Assembly (NCBI RefSeq): GCF_000744255.1
Contig: NZ_JQLO01000001.1
Coordinates: 1,302,001-1,366,000, forward strand
Length of the DNA: 64,000 nucleotides
Direction: 5' to 3'
From: Carnobacterium divergens DSM 20623
Lineage (GTDB): Bacteria > Bacillota > Bacilli > Lactobacillales > Carnobacteriaceae
In this document: in pieces, positions 1 through 8,721 of the stretch
Layout: every line of letters starts with the position of its first letter
Numbering within the stretch: the first letter of the stretch is position 1
The notes under the pieces: model-generated
The model's input: the letters and a program-made list of their open reading frames with translations, nothing else
Told to the model about the DNA's origin: nothing
Databases searched by the model: none
Made by a program: the position numbers and the translations under genes

Positions 1-143
1 ACTAGGTCAAGATTAGCTTGTTCAGCAAGTTTAAGAGCTTCGCTTTTTGTTTTAACACCAAGCTGTTCTCCATCGTCGCCTATTAAGCGTAACTCACGAG
101 CACGAATGCCGTCATTTACCATCATATCTTTTGCTATGGTCAT
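1..143 (-). CDS. infC: Translation initiation factor IF-3, N-terminal part (runs off left edge)
   Basis: IF-3 binds the 30S subunit and proofreads the start codon-initiator tRNA pair. Only about 47 codons are in the window. The minus-strand frame opens [17 protein letters not shown] and continues with [11 protein letters not shown], the usual IF-3 N-terminus. The ATG at 143 follows GGAGGTGA with only 3 bases after GGAGG, which is tight. An in-frame ATA two codons later (137-135) sits 9 bases from GGAGG; rare AUU-type starts are known for infC in other bacteria, so the true start is uncertain by two codons. An L20-type leader lies immediately upstream. Confidence 0.93.
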   Translation of the reverse strand, partial: MTIAKDMMVNDGIRARELRLIGDDGEQLGVKTKSEALKLAEQANLDL

Positions 144-314
144 TCACCTCCATCAAATTCGCGAGAATGTACAGCAGAAAAATAGACGAGTTCTATATGA
201 ACCCGCCTATAAATATCCGAACTTGCATTACGCAAGATATCATCTTTTATATCTAGCCCAGCGACATTTGTCTACTAAGGCGAGAAGCGGGTGCTTCTGC
301 TTTGTTTTCTCAAC
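144..314 (-). ncRNA. L20-type autoregulatory leader of infC-rpmI-rplT
   Basis: About 170 bases of untranslated leader separate a strong promoter from infC on the minus strand. It carries the segment AGCACCCGCTTCTCGCC followed by a structured stretch, which I recognise as the Firmicutes leader bound by ribosomal protein L20 that attenuates infC-rpmI-rplT. The match is from memory of the family; a covariance-model search was not run. Confidence 0.75.
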
Positions 315-320
315 TTTTAT

Positions 321-349
321 AGTATACCTTTTTTTTAGAAATATGTCAA
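321..349 (-). promoter_or_regulatory. SigA promoter of the infC leader
   Basis: On the minus strand TTGACA (349-344) and TATACT (326-321) are separated by exactly 17 bases. The -35 is a perfect match and the -10 matches 5 of 6, placing the start near 314. Confidence 0.88.
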
Positions 350-362
350 CTCTTTTTAGAAA

Positions 363-1715
363 TCAATCGTTGTAATAAGCTTTCCCAGGTATCATTGGCG
401 TTCCAAATAATTCACTAATGGTAACAAATTGATAGCCTTGCTCTTTTAACTCTTTTAAAATTTGCTCCAGTCCATCAGCCGTTGTCGGATGAATATCATG
501 CATTAACACGATTGAACCGTTTTTTACATGGCTCATTACTTCTTTGTGTACGGCTACCCCATTTTTGGTTTTCCAGTCTAGCGAATCTACTGACCATTGA
601 ATGACTGGCATACCAATGATTGGGCTCAATTCTTTCGTAATGGCTCCATACGGTGGTCGGACTAACTGAACATCGTAACCAGATGCTTGTTTGACGGCTT
701 GATTGGTTTGCTGAACTTGACTAAGTGCACCGTCTTTTTTTAATTTCGTTAAGTCAGCATGATTCCAACTATGGTTGCCAATTTCATTGCCATTTCCAAT
801 TTCCTGCTGGATTAAGCCTGGATTGACTATGGCGTTTTTCCCTAATACAAAGAAAGTCGCTTTAGCATTGTATTTTTTCAAGAGTTCTAATACACGTGGC
901 GTTACTGATGGGCTTGGTCCATCGTCAAAAGTTAATGCAACTACTTTCCCACTGACTTTTGCAATCGGATTTTTTGCTTGGTGGCGTCTTACTTCTTCTT
1001 GAATCCGTTTTTGTTCTGCTATTTTTTCTTGCTGAATTTCATCTGCCACTTGTTGATTTAATTGTAAGGATAAGTAATCTGGTTTAATGACTCTTTTTAA
1101 CTCTGCTTTTGGAACTTGAATAGTCGTATCTTTTAGCTCAAATTCAAATAGGTCATCTGACATACTATAATGATTTAATGTAGGCTTAATTTGATCGGTT
1201 ACTTGTTGGATTATCTCTTGTTTTTGCTCTGTTGAATAGACTTGCATCTCGTTTATTTTTTTTATTATGTCTTGTTTTAAGGACTCTACTCCATTGTTTG
1301 CATCCGTAAAAATTGTTTGTAGTTCCAACTCTGTTCCTTCTTTAGTAGTGATGGTATTCATTTCTGTTCTTTTTTTAAAAGCTACTGAATACGGATTTAA
1401 AGTTGGCTCAATTTCCGTAATACGATAGGATAAACTTGCAGTTCCTTGTTGAATTTTTTTAATATTTAAAAAATAACTACAGGGTTCTCTTAAGTAATCT
1501 TTTAAATGAGGAATTTTTTTTTGTTCCTCAACTTTTCTATCCATGTACTTATTTAATTGTTGTTGTTCTAGTTGATTTACATTTTTTGTTTCAAAAAAGC
1601 GCATGCCTTCATTGGGATAATCAATTTTTTGACTCGCATTTCCAATCAAAGAAAATCCATATAGACCACTTGCTACGATTAAACCAACACCTACTAGTTT
1701 CTCATAAATTCCCAT
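363..1715 (-). CDS. Membrane-anchored polysaccharide deacetylase (NodB domain, PgdA-like)
   Basis: Likely removes acetyl groups from N-acetylglucosamine in peptidoglycan or a wall polysaccharide. The protein has about 450 aa: an N-terminal membrane anchor (residues about 8-25), a charged extracytoplasmic region rich in Lys/Gln, and a C-terminal NodB domain from about residue 255. Catalytic motifs are complete: TFDDGPS (metal-binding Asp pair), HSWNH (metal His), RPPYG, DSLDW and VLMHDIH. The ATG at 1715 is 8 bases from GGAG; a GTG three codons upstream lies within that ribosome-binding site and is unlikely. The gene stands alone between thrS and infC. The exact polymer cannot be told from sequence. 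Confidence 0.87.
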   Translation of the reverse strand: MGIYEKLVGVGLIVASGLYGFSLIGNASQKIDYPNEGMRFFETKNVNQLEQQQLNKYMDRKVEEQKKIPHLKDYLREPCSYFLNIKKIQQGTASLSYRITEIEPTLNPYSVAFKKRTEMNTITTKEGTELELQTIFTDANNGVESLKQDIIKKINEMQVYSTEQKQEIIQQVTDQIKPTLNHYSMSDDLFEFELKDTTIQVPKAELKRVIKPDYLSLQLNQQVADEIQQEKIAEQKRIQEEVRRHQAKNPIAKVSGKVVALTFDDGPSPSVTPRVLELLKKYNAKATFFVLGKNAIVNPGLIQQEIGNGNEIGNHSWNHADLTKLKKDGALSQVQQTNQAVKQASGYDVQLVRPPYGAITKELSPIIGMPVIQWSVDSLDWKTKNGVAVHKEVMSHVKNGSIVLMHDIHPTTADGLEQILKELKEQGYQFVTISELFGTPMIPGKAYYND

Positions 1716-1790
1716 TTTTCCCACTCCAAATCAAAAATTCCTATACAATCATTAATTTTATCATACAAAAAAATTATTTTATACAAAAAA

Positions 1791-1824
1791 GGGGTTATAA
1801 AATTCTTAAGAATTTTATAACCCC
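1791..1824 (-). terminator. Intrinsic terminator of thrS
   Basis: A perfect 15-bp stem (GGGGTTATAAAATTC and its complement) around TTAA lies just after the thrS stop codon. On the minus strand it is followed by TTTTTT. An A/T-rich flank on the other side could make it work both ways. Confidence 0.9.
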
Positions 1825-1830
1825 TTTTTA

Positions 1831-3768
1831 TTATTTACTATAGTTCGTTACTTCTGCAACCATAACATCTACAAACATATTTAGTGCCATATCTGTTGTT
1901 TCTTTTTCACCATACTTACGAACAGCAACTGTTGCTTCTTTTACTTCATTATCCCCAACAACTAATTGATACGGAATTTTTTGAGTTTGTGAAGCACGAA
2001 TTTTATAGCCCATTTTTTCGTTGCGATCATCCACTTCAACACGCATACCTGCAGCTGTCAAGCGTTCTTTGATTTCGAAAGCATAATCTGAGTGCATATC
2101 CATATTAACTGGAATAATTGTAGCTTGAACAGGTGCTAACCAAGTTGGGAAGGCGCCTTTGTATACTTCAGTCAAGTAGGCAACAAAACGTTCCATTGTA
2201 GACACGATACCACGATGAATAACAACAGGACGGTGATTATTTTCGCCATCGTCTCCAACATAAGTTAAATCAAAACGCTCTGGTAATAGGAAATCTAATT
2301 GAATTGTTGACAATGTTTCTTCAATTCCCATTGCTGTTTTCACTTGAACGTCTAGTTTAGGACCATAAAAGGCTGCTTCTCCTTCTGCTTCAAAGTATTC
2401 TAATTCCATTTCATCCATGGCAGCTTTTAACATGATTTGAGCTTTTTCCCACATTGCATCGTCATCAAAGTATTTGTCTGTATTTTTTGGATCACGATAG
2501 CTTAAACGGAAACGGTAATCTGTAATATCAAAGTCTTCATATACTGCCACCATTAACTCTAATGTGCGTTTAAATTCGTCTTTGATTTGATCTGGACGAA
2601 CAAATGTATGGCCATCATTAAGAGTCATCTCACGAACACGTTGTAGCCCTGATAATGCGCCACTCTTTTCATAACGGTGCATCATGCCTAATTCTGCGAT
2701 ACGGATTGGCAATTCACGGTAACTATGAACATCATTTTTATAAACCATCATATGATGAGGACAGTTCATTGGACGTAACACTAGCATTTCGCCGTCTCCC
2801 ATATCCATTGGTGGGAACATGTCTTCATGGTAATGATCCCAGTGACCAGATGTTTTATAAAGGTCAACATTTGCCATAATTGGAGTGTAAACGTGTTGGT
2901 AGCCTAAACTGATTTCTTTATCAGTGATGTAACGTTCGATAGTGCGACGAATTGTCGCTCCTTTTGGCAACCAGAATGGCAATCCTGATCCAACTTCTGG
3001 AGAAATCATAAATAGATCTAGTTCTTTACCTAGTTTACGATGGTCGCGTTCTTTTGCTTCTTCACGCATTTTGATAAATTCTTTTAATTCTTTTTTATCA
3101 AAAAAGGCTGTTCCATAAATACGTTGCATCATCTTGTTGTTTGAATCACCTCTCCAGTATGCTCCTGCAAGAGATAATAATTTAAATACTTGAATACGGC
3201 CTGTTGAAGGAACGTGGACCCCACGACATAAATCAACAAAATCGCCTTGATCGTAGACCGTAATTGTTTCATCTGCTGGCAATGCTGTAATCAATTCTAC
3301 TTTATAAGGATCTTCCTTAAATAAGTCTAGCGCTTCTTCACGAGTCACTTCTTTGCGAACAATCGGATTATTTTCTTTCACGATTTTCATCATTTCAGCT
3401 TCGATTTTTGGTAAATCTTCTTCTGTGATAGGTGTTTCAGTATCAGTATCGTAATAAAATCCACTTTCAATTGCTGGACCTACACCAAAATGAATATCTG
3501 GATATAAACGACGCAACGCATTTGCCATTAAATGAGCAGAAGAATGACGAATGATTTGTAAGGCATCTTCGTGATCGGGTGTAATAATTTCTAAGCTTCC
3601 ATCTACTTCAAGTGGACGAACTAAATCGACTAATTCTCCGTTGAATTTTCCGGCTAAAGCTTTTTTTGCTAAACTATTGCTGATACTTTTCGCAATATCT
3701 AACGTTGACGAACCTGCTGCAACTTCTTTAATTGCGCCATCTGGTAATGTAATCTTGATTTCTGACAT
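1831..3768 (-). CDS. thrS: Threonine--tRNA ligase
   Basis: Charges tRNA-Thr with threonine. Full length at 645 aa, with the domain order of the family: TGS domain (about 1-62), editing domain with the HSSAH motif near residue 75, class II catalytic core with MNCPHHM (zinc Cys) and motif 3 [13 protein letters not shown] near 515, and a C-terminal anticodon-binding domain. ATG start follows GGAGG. Preceded by a T-box leader that senses uncharged tRNA-Thr and followed by a strong terminator, so it is a single-gene unit. Confidence 0.98.
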   Translation of the reverse strand: MSEIKITLPDGAIKEVAAGSSTLDIAKSISNSLAKKALAGKFNGELVDLVRPLEVDGSLEIITPDHEDALQIIRHSSAHLMANALRRLYPDIHFGVGPAIESGFYYDTDTETPITEEDLPKIEAEMMKIVKENNPIVRKEVTREEALDLFKEDPYKVELITALPADETITVYDQGDFVDLCRGVHVPSTGRIQVFKLLSLAGAYWRGDSNNKMMQRIYGTAFFDKKELKEFIKMREEAKERDHRKLGKELDLFMISPEVGSGLPFWLPKGATIRRTIERYITDKEISLGYQHVYTPIMANVDLYKTSGHWDHYHEDMFPPMDMGDGEMLVLRPMNCPHHMMVYKNDVHSYRELPIRIAELGMMHRYEKSGALSGLQRVREMTLNDGHTFVRPDQIKDEFKRTLELMVAVYEDFDITDYRFRLSYRDPKNTDKYFDDDAMWEKAQIMLKAAMDEMELEYFEAEGEAAFYGPKLDVQVKTAMGIEETLSTIQLDFLLPERFDLTYVGDDGENNHRPVVIHRGIVSTMERFVAYLTEVYKGAFPTWLAPVQATIIPVNMDMHSDYAFEIKERLTAAGMRVEVDDRNEKMGYKIRASQTQKIPYQLVVGDNEVKEATVAVRKYGEKETTDMALNMFVDVMVAEVTNYSK

Positions 3769-3814
3769 ATTGCTTCCTCCAATGTAGTTAATTTTTAAAT
3801 CAATCTTTTGCTAA

Positions 3815-4105
3815 ATAAAAAAAGCCCCTTTTACAACAAATAGCAATACTCGTTGTAAAAGGGACGATCTAGTCGTGGTTCCACCCAATTTTAGAGTCCT
3901 AAAATAGACTCTTTCTCTTAGGCTTGATAACGTTAGCGAAACGGCCAAACTGCTAGTTCATAAATGGTTCACAGTGGCACTTGAAAGTGGTCAAAACAAG
4001 TTCTTGTTTAGAAAGTTCTCAGCAAATACTTTCCTCTCTGATAAATAGGTTTCTTGTCTTGGTGTCTTTCTCATTGATTTAATCTATTGACCTAATTAAA
4101 ACACT
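3815..4105 (-). ncRNA. T-box riboswitch of thrS
   Basis: The minus strand carries the T-box core TGGGTGGAACCACG (3887-3874), followed by a terminator hairpin (CCCTTTTACAAC pairing with TTGTAAAAGGGG) and a T run near 3822-3815. Upstream is an AGTA-type Stem I segment. An ACC triplet followed by A (3968-3966) is a candidate threonine specifier; I infer this from position only. Such leaders read through when uncharged tRNA pairs with the specifier and the T-box bulge. The 5' boundary is approximate and I found no convincing promoter. Confidence 0.9.
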
Positions 4106-4151
4106 TTTTCTCTGAGTTTTCAAGTAACAATCGTTAAATAACAAAAACAAA

Positions 4152-5078
4152 TTATCCATTACGTCTATTTTTCCCTGTCATTTTGATTTCTTTTGACAAA
4201 TAACGGATTCGTTCCATAATTCGTTTTGCTTTTAAAGGTTCTTCTTCTCCGCGTTGACTAGTTCTTAAATGTTCATTTTCTAATTGCTTCATATCAAAGT
4301 TTGATGAAAAGAAGGTTGGCAATTGCTCTTGCATTCTATATTGCAAAATAACACCTAAAACATCATCACGAATCCAACTAGACATTGAATCTGCTCCAAT
4401 ATCATCTAACATTAAGATGGCTGATTTTTTGACCATATCCAATTTTTCACTCATATCATTTTTGCCAATGGATTGTTTCATTTCAACAGCAAAAGATGGA
4501 AAGTGCATTAATGTACTGGCATAGCCATTTTTCGCCAATTCATGAGCAAGAGCTCCTAATAAATAGGTTTTTCCCACTCCAAAAGATCCTTGTAAATATA
4601 ACGATTTATGAAAACCTTTTGGATCACTTAAATAAGAATCAATAAAATCAAGTGCTTCCGAAACTGCTTCTCGTCGCTCATCAGTTAATTCAAATTTAGC
4701 TAGCGTTGCATTACGAACATCTTTTGGCATATCCATTGAATGAATTCGTTCACGAATCTCATTTTCTTTTTGTTTCGCTATCAATTCAGTTGTCGGAACA
4801 TACGTAACGTCGATAACGTGAAAATTCATAAATAACTTTGGCATATAGCCTGGTGCCATCATGCCATCTTTACGCTGAAATTTCTTTTTTTCTTGAACGT
4901 ATTCGTAAAGTTTTGCATAGCTTCGTACGATTCGTTCATCTGTCAATTTTTCACGATTTTCTTCAATGAAGCTTATGACATCCTCGTCTCGTAAGACTTC
5001 TTTCATCAAAGAATCGTACTGACTTTCTAAGTTTCGTTCTTTAATTAATTTGGATAAACCTTTGCCCATATCTTCCAT
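4152..5078 (-). CDS. dnaI: Primosomal protein DnaI, helicase loader
   Basis: AAA+ ATPase that loads the replicative helicase (DnaC in Bacillus naming) with DnaB and DnaD. About 308 aa: N-terminal helicase-binding region, then the ATPase domain with Walker A GSFGVGKT near residue 165 and Walker B ILMLDDIGAD. I prefer the ATG at 5078, giving MEDMGKGLSKL, which lines up with Bacillus DnaI and sits 6 bases after GGTG. An ATG at 5090 is directly against AGGAAAGG and is less likely. Last gene of nrdR-dnaB-dnaI; the T-box leader of thrS follows. Confidence 0.94.
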   Translation of the reverse strand: MEDMGKGLSKLIKERNLESQYDSLMKEVLRDEDVISFIEENREKLTDERIVRSYAKLYEYVQEKKKFQRKDGMMAPGYMPKLFMNFHVIDVTYVPTTELIAKQKENEIRERIHSMDMPKDVRNATLAKFELTDERREAVSEALDFIDSYLSDPKGFHKSLYLQGSFGVGKTYLLGALAHELAKNGYASTLMHFPSFAVEMKQSIGKNDMSEKLDMVKKSAILMLDDIGADSMSSWIRDDVLGVILQYRMQEQLPTFFSSNFDMKQLENEHLRTSQRGEEEPLKAKRIMERIRYLSKEIKMTGKNRRNG

Positions 5079-5096
5079 TCTATTCACCATCCTTTC

Positions 5097-6533
5097 CTAA
5101 TTTTGTTTTTCTAACCGCTTGATTCGTTGCATAAAGGCTTCTTGCTCTTCTTTGCTCATCGGCTTTTCTTCGGTTTCTTGATAATCATCTTTTGCCCATT
5201 CTGGTAAGGTTTCTTTTCTTGTACTGGCTTGATTGTTGCGATAAGTAGCAGGTTTTGATTTTGAGTAGCTTTTTTGTTGTTCTTCTCGTTTTTGTTTTTT
5301 AGCTGCATTTTCTTGATAAAGTTCTTTTACTTTTTGAATCGCTCTTTCTGGAGAAGTGACGTTGTCTTGACTCCAATCATTGGCAATACTGTCAGCTAAA
5401 TTTTGAGTAAAGGTTGGATTTCCTCGGACTACTAACACATAATGGATCAAAATATTGACTACGGATGACGGTAAATTGGCTCTTTTAAGCAAATTTTCTA
5501 ACGTCCACTCTTCTGTTTTGGCAACAAATCCACCTTTTTGTTCTTTGATGGATGTCATAAAATCATATGGTGCCATGGTTTCGCTCACTTCAATTACAGC
5601 AATATCCTCATTAGTAAAACCTTGATGCTTCAATTCATTTTTTCTAAATTGACGCTTCGTTTTTGAAGTAGCAATCACTTCTTCCATAACATCTTTTACA
5701 TGCACAGCTTGTTGATTGGTTTGATGATACTGATCGTATATCAATTGCTTTAGCTTACGGTCATCTACTTTGCCTGTATCAATATCAGATGCTTCTAAAA
5801 CAGCTTTTTGCATTTTTAATTCATCGACCCCGTACATTGTGTTCAACACAATAATCGTCTTTTCAATTTCTTTTGTAATGGAGGAACGATTGATATATTG
5901 AGTAGATAAGCCATCATAGAAAAATTTAAAATCAAACTGCTTAGAATCCAATTGAGGTGCCGTACTTTCTGTAGCACCCACCAGTTCGACTGGCTCGGTC
6001 AATAGATTTTTTTCTTGATTAAATAGTTGACTATCAAAATGATAGACATCTAGGAATGATTTTGTAATCTCTTCAAATTCTTTTGGATTAACTGAATTCG
6101 ATGTGAATCGTTGGCGTAGCTTTCTGAATTTCCGTTCGCCTACTTTTTCAAATAACAACAAACTTAACAAATCGTCTTTAAAAAAAACATGGACTGGTTG
6201 TGGAGATAGAAGTTCATAAACAAAGTTTTTTTCTTGTTCTGAACTGACATAAGTTTTAAGTAAGCCAATGGCTTCAAGTTTAATTCTTGCTTGATACAAT
6301 TCTGGAATTCCAATATTTAATAGTGCCAGCAATTCTGAATGAAGAATACCGTCACTCCAATACTTATCATCTTCAACTTCTGTCCATAAGGTCATGTAAA
6401 GACTGTAGGCTGTTGCACCAATCAGAGGCTGATATAAAAAAGTGAGAATTTTTTGATCCATATCTGAAAGCAAGCCATTTTGACGGACTTTAAAGCCATC
6501 TTTTGGACTAAGATTTTTCCATGGATAATTCAT
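5097..6533 (-). CDS. dnaB: Replication initiation and membrane attachment protein DnaB
   Basis: Firmicutes-specific DnaB (not the helicase of E. coli naming). It helps DnaI place the replicative helicase at oriC and at restarted forks. 478 aa with the two DnaB/DnaD-type helical regions, and a Lys/Gln-rich linker near residues 400-430 before the short C-terminal acidic tail. ATG at 6533 follows AAAGGTG. It lies 24 bases after nrdR and 6-18 bases before dnaI, so the three genes form one operon. No unusual changes seen. Confidence 0.94.
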   Translation of the reverse strand: MNYPWKNLSPKDGFKVRQNGLLSDMDQKILTFLYQPLIGATAYSLYMTLWTEVEDDKYWSDGILHSELLALLNIGIPELYQARIKLEAIGLLKTYVSSEQEKNFVYELLSPQPVHVFFKDDLLSLLLFEKVGERKFRKLRQRFTSNSVNPKEFEEITKSFLDVYHFDSQLFNQEKNLLTEPVELVGATESTAPQLDSKQFDFKFFYDGLSTQYINRSSITKEIEKTIIVLNTMYGVDELKMQKAVLEASDIDTGKVDDRKLKQLIYDQYHQTNQQAVHVKDVMEEVIATSKTKRQFRKNELKHQGFTNEDIAVIEVSETMAPYDFMTSIKEQKGGFVAKTEEWTLENLLKRANLPSSVVNILIHYVLVVRGNPTFTQNLADSIANDWSQDNVTSPERAIQKVKELYQENAAKKQKREEQQKSYSKSKPATYRNNQASTRKETLPEWAKDDYQETEEKPMSKEEQEAFMQRIKRLEKQN

Positions 6534-6557
6534 ATAAGATTCACACCTTTCGCTTGC

Positions 6558-7016
6558 TTATTTTTCTTTTTCTTGCATTTCTTGTAGTTCTTTCAAAAAG
6601 ACACTCATATCTTTAAATTCACGGTAGACACTTGCAAAACGAATATAGGCAACTTCGTCTACTTGGGCTAAGCGTTCCATGATGTATTCGCCAATCAAAG
6701 TAGTTGATACTTCATTTTCACCTAAACCTCGAACTTTGTTTTCGACTTCATCGACAATTTTTTCAACTTGCTCCATTGCTACTGGGCGTTTTTCACAGGA
6801 GCGAATAAGGCCACGCAAGATTTTTTCACGGTTAAATTCTTCTCTTGTTCCATTTTTTTTGACAACAAGTAAAGGCGCCTGTTCCGTTCTTTCAAAGGTT
6901 GTAAAACGAAAGCTGCATGCTTCACATTCACGTCTTCGTCTAATTGCTCGTCCTTCATCTGCTGGACGACTGTCGACAACTCTAGAACCATTATTTTGAC
7001 AGCGTGGACATTGCAC
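6558..7016 (-). CDS. nrdR: Transcriptional repressor NrdR
   Basis: Zinc-ribbon and ATP-cone protein that represses ribonucleotide reductase genes by sensing dATP/ATP. 152 aa, the standard length. The CPRC and CEAC cysteine pairs (residues 3-6 and 31-34) form the zinc ribbon; the ATP cone with [15 protein letters not shown] follows at about 49-139. The start is GTG (7016) ten bases after GAGG: no ATG is possible without losing the first cysteine pair. First gene of nrdR-dnaB-dnaI. Its pairing with replication genes is common in Firmicutes. Confidence 0.97.
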   Translation of the reverse strand: MQCPRCQNNGSRVVDSRPADEGRAIRRRRECEACSFRFTTFERTEQAPLLVVKKNGTREEFNREKILRGLIRSCEKRPVAMEQVEKIVDEVENKVRGLGENEVSTTLIGEYIMERLAQVDEVAYIRFASVYREFKDMSVFLKELQEMQEKEK

Positions 7017-7155
7017 TTTTCATCATCCTCTATGTTTAATTTATTATGATTAATAAAATAATTCGTATTATAATTAGGTGTTTACACGTCATTATAACAT
7101 AGCTTGAACCTTTGTGAAAAGACTTATGAAAAAAGGTGTTGATTATAAAAATAGA

Positions 7156-7184
7156 GTTCTTTCTATCCTTTGATAGAAAGAAAC
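7156..7184 (-). terminator. Terminator at the end of coaE
   Basis: An 11-bp stem (TTCTTTCTATC pairing with GATAGAAAGAA, loop CTTT) overlaps the coaE stop codon. On the minus strand the T-rich stretch CTCTATTTTTAT follows after a few bases, so it is a moderate rather than perfect terminator. Confidence 0.6.
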
Positions 7185-7774
7185 CCCATTTGACCTAGCC
7201 ACTTTTCGACTTGCTGTTTTGTTGATTCTTTTGAACCATTATTATCGATCACAATATCCGCAAGTTGCTCTTTTTCAACAATTGATTTTTGTGAGTGAAT
7301 TCGCAATAAGGCTTCTTCTTTTGATAATTGATTGCGTTTTTGTAGTCGCTCCAGTTGAATGGCAGGAGAAACGGCTACTACCATCACCTTATCAACAACT
7401 TTGTCATACTCTGCTTCATATAAAAGTGGAATATCCAACACAACCAATGACACGCCTTTTGCAACTTGTTTTTGAGTCTCATCCATAATCCATTTTCGAA
7501 TATAGGGTTTTAAAAGTTCATTTAACTGCTTTCGTTTTTCCCCGTCTTCAAAGACAATCTTTCCAAGTTTTTGGCGATTCAAACTGCCATCTGAATGGAT
7601 GATTTCATCGCCAAAATATGTTTTGATTTCTCTAAGACCTGCTGTTCCTTTTTCGACTACGGCTCTTGCCCCAAGATCAGCATCTACTACTGGAAAGCCA
7701 AAATCTTTGAAGAGTTGGCTGACGGTTGATTTTCCGGTGGCAATACTCCCTGTTAAACCTAAGATAACTGTCAT
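7163..7774 (-). CDS. coaE: Dephospho-CoA kinase
   Basis: Last step of coenzyme A synthesis: phosphorylates the 3'-hydroxyl of dephospho-CoA. About 203 aa. The P-loop GLTGSIATGKST lies at residues 6-17 and the substrate region VVDADLGAR near 32-40; LVVLDIPLLYEAEYDK is the typical lid-proximal motif. The ATG at 7774 gives the family-typical MTVILGLTG opening; a GTG three codons upstream lies within the weak ribosome-binding region. Only 15 bases separate it from mutM upstream, so the two are co-transcribed. Confidence 0.96.
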   Translation of the reverse strand: MTVILGLTGSIATGKSTVSQLFKDFGFPVVDADLGARAVVEKGTAGLREIKTYFGDEIIHSDGSLNRQKLGKIVFEDGEKRKQLNELLKPYIRKWIMDETQKQVAKGVSLVVLDIPLLYEAEYDKVVDKVMVVAVSPAIQLERLQKRNQLSKEEALLRIHSQKSIVEKEQLADIVIDNNGSKESTKQQVEKWLGQMGFLSIKG

Positions 7775-7789
7775 CTTTATCACTCTTTT

Positions 7790-8650
7790 CTATAATTGAT
7801 TGAATGACTTTGTATTTGTAGTCGTCAATTTTTGACATTGAGGACAAAAGTGGGTTCCTCGTTGTGCTACCTTAATTTTCTCAATAATGTGTCCACAGCG
7901 AATACAAGGCTCGCCTGTTTTACCATACACTGCAAGTTCTACTTGGAATGTTCCTGCTTCTCCTAACGCATTTTGATAGGTTCGAATCGTCGTTCCACCT
8001 GCTTCAACTGCTCGACCTAAAACATCAATAATCGCTTGATAAAGGGCTTTGACTTCACTTTTTTTCAATGAGTTCGCTGGACGTAAAGGATGGATTTTCG
8101 CTTCAAAAAGAGCTTCGTCAACATAAATATTGCCTAGACCTGTAACAATCTTTTGTTCTAGTAATAATGGCTTGATGGCTCTGTTTTTTATACTTAAGGC
8201 TTTTGAAAATTCTGGCAACTTAAAGAACTCTGGAATAGGTTCTGGTCCTAAGTCGCGTATTCCAGTCACATTAAATTGTTCTCCCAAAGGAACTAATGTC
8301 ATACGACCAAATTTTCGAACGTCTAAGTACCTTAAATCTCGGCCATCTGTTAAATGAAAGACCACATGAGTATGTTTTTTCAAAGGTGTTTCCGTTTCTT
8401 CAACTTCATACTTGCCTTCCATTCGCAAATGGGAAATCATTGCCCAGTGATCTAAAATAAAAATCAAGTATTTTCCACGACGGTCAATACGTTGAATGGT
8501 TTCTCCTATTAATTGGTGACCAAACTCTTCACCAGAAAATGGTTTTGTGATAATGCGATCCCAATAAACTGCTACGTCTTTAATCGTGGCACCTTTAACA
8601 AGGTTGGTTAGTCCTTTTCGGACCGTTTCAACTTCTGGTAATTCTGGCAT
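7790..8650 (-). CDS. mutM: Formamidopyrimidine-DNA glycosylase (MutM/Fpg)
   Basis: Removes oxidised purines such as 8-oxoguanine and nicks the abasic site. 286 aa beginning MPELPEVETVRKGL, where Pro2 is the catalytic nucleophile and Glu3 the partner; this fixes the start at 8650 behind GGAG. The helix-two-turn-helix region with GLGNIYVDEALF and a C-terminal four-cysteine zinc finger (CIRC and CPQC) are intact. Downstream of polA but separated from it by a strong terminator, so it may have its own promoter; followed closely by coaE. Confidence 0.97.
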   Translation of the reverse strand: MPELPEVETVRKGLTNLVKGATIKDVAVYWDRIITKPFSGEEFGHQLIGETIQRIDRRGKYLIFILDHWAMISHLRMEGKYEVEETETPLKKHTHVVFHLTDGRDLRYLDVRKFGRMTLVPLGEQFNVTGIRDLGPEPIPEFFKLPEFSKALSIKNRAIKPLLLEQKIVTGLGNIYVDEALFEAKIHPLRPANSLKKSEVKALYQAIIDVLGRAVEAGGTTIRTYQNALGEAGTFQVELAVYGKTGEPCIRCGHIIEKIKVAQRGTHFCPQCQKLTTTNTKSFNQL

Positions 8651-8675
8651 AAAAAGCTCCTTTCTTCTTAAAAAA

Positions 8676-8712
8676 CTTGCATCCATTTTTTATTTTATTA
8701 AATGGATGCAAG
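8676..8712 (-). terminator. Intrinsic terminator of polA
   Basis: A perfect 13-bp stem (CTTGCATCCATTT with its complement, 11-base loop) lies right after polA. It is followed on the minus strand by TTTTTT, and the next gene, mutM, starts 26 bases further on. Confidence 0.9.
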
Positions 8713-8721
8713 GCTATTCTT

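Noticed and set aside
6679-6999. Plus-strand open frame opposite nrdR
   Set aside because: Shadow of nrdR on the opposite strand; no ribosome-binding site and no recognisable protein features.
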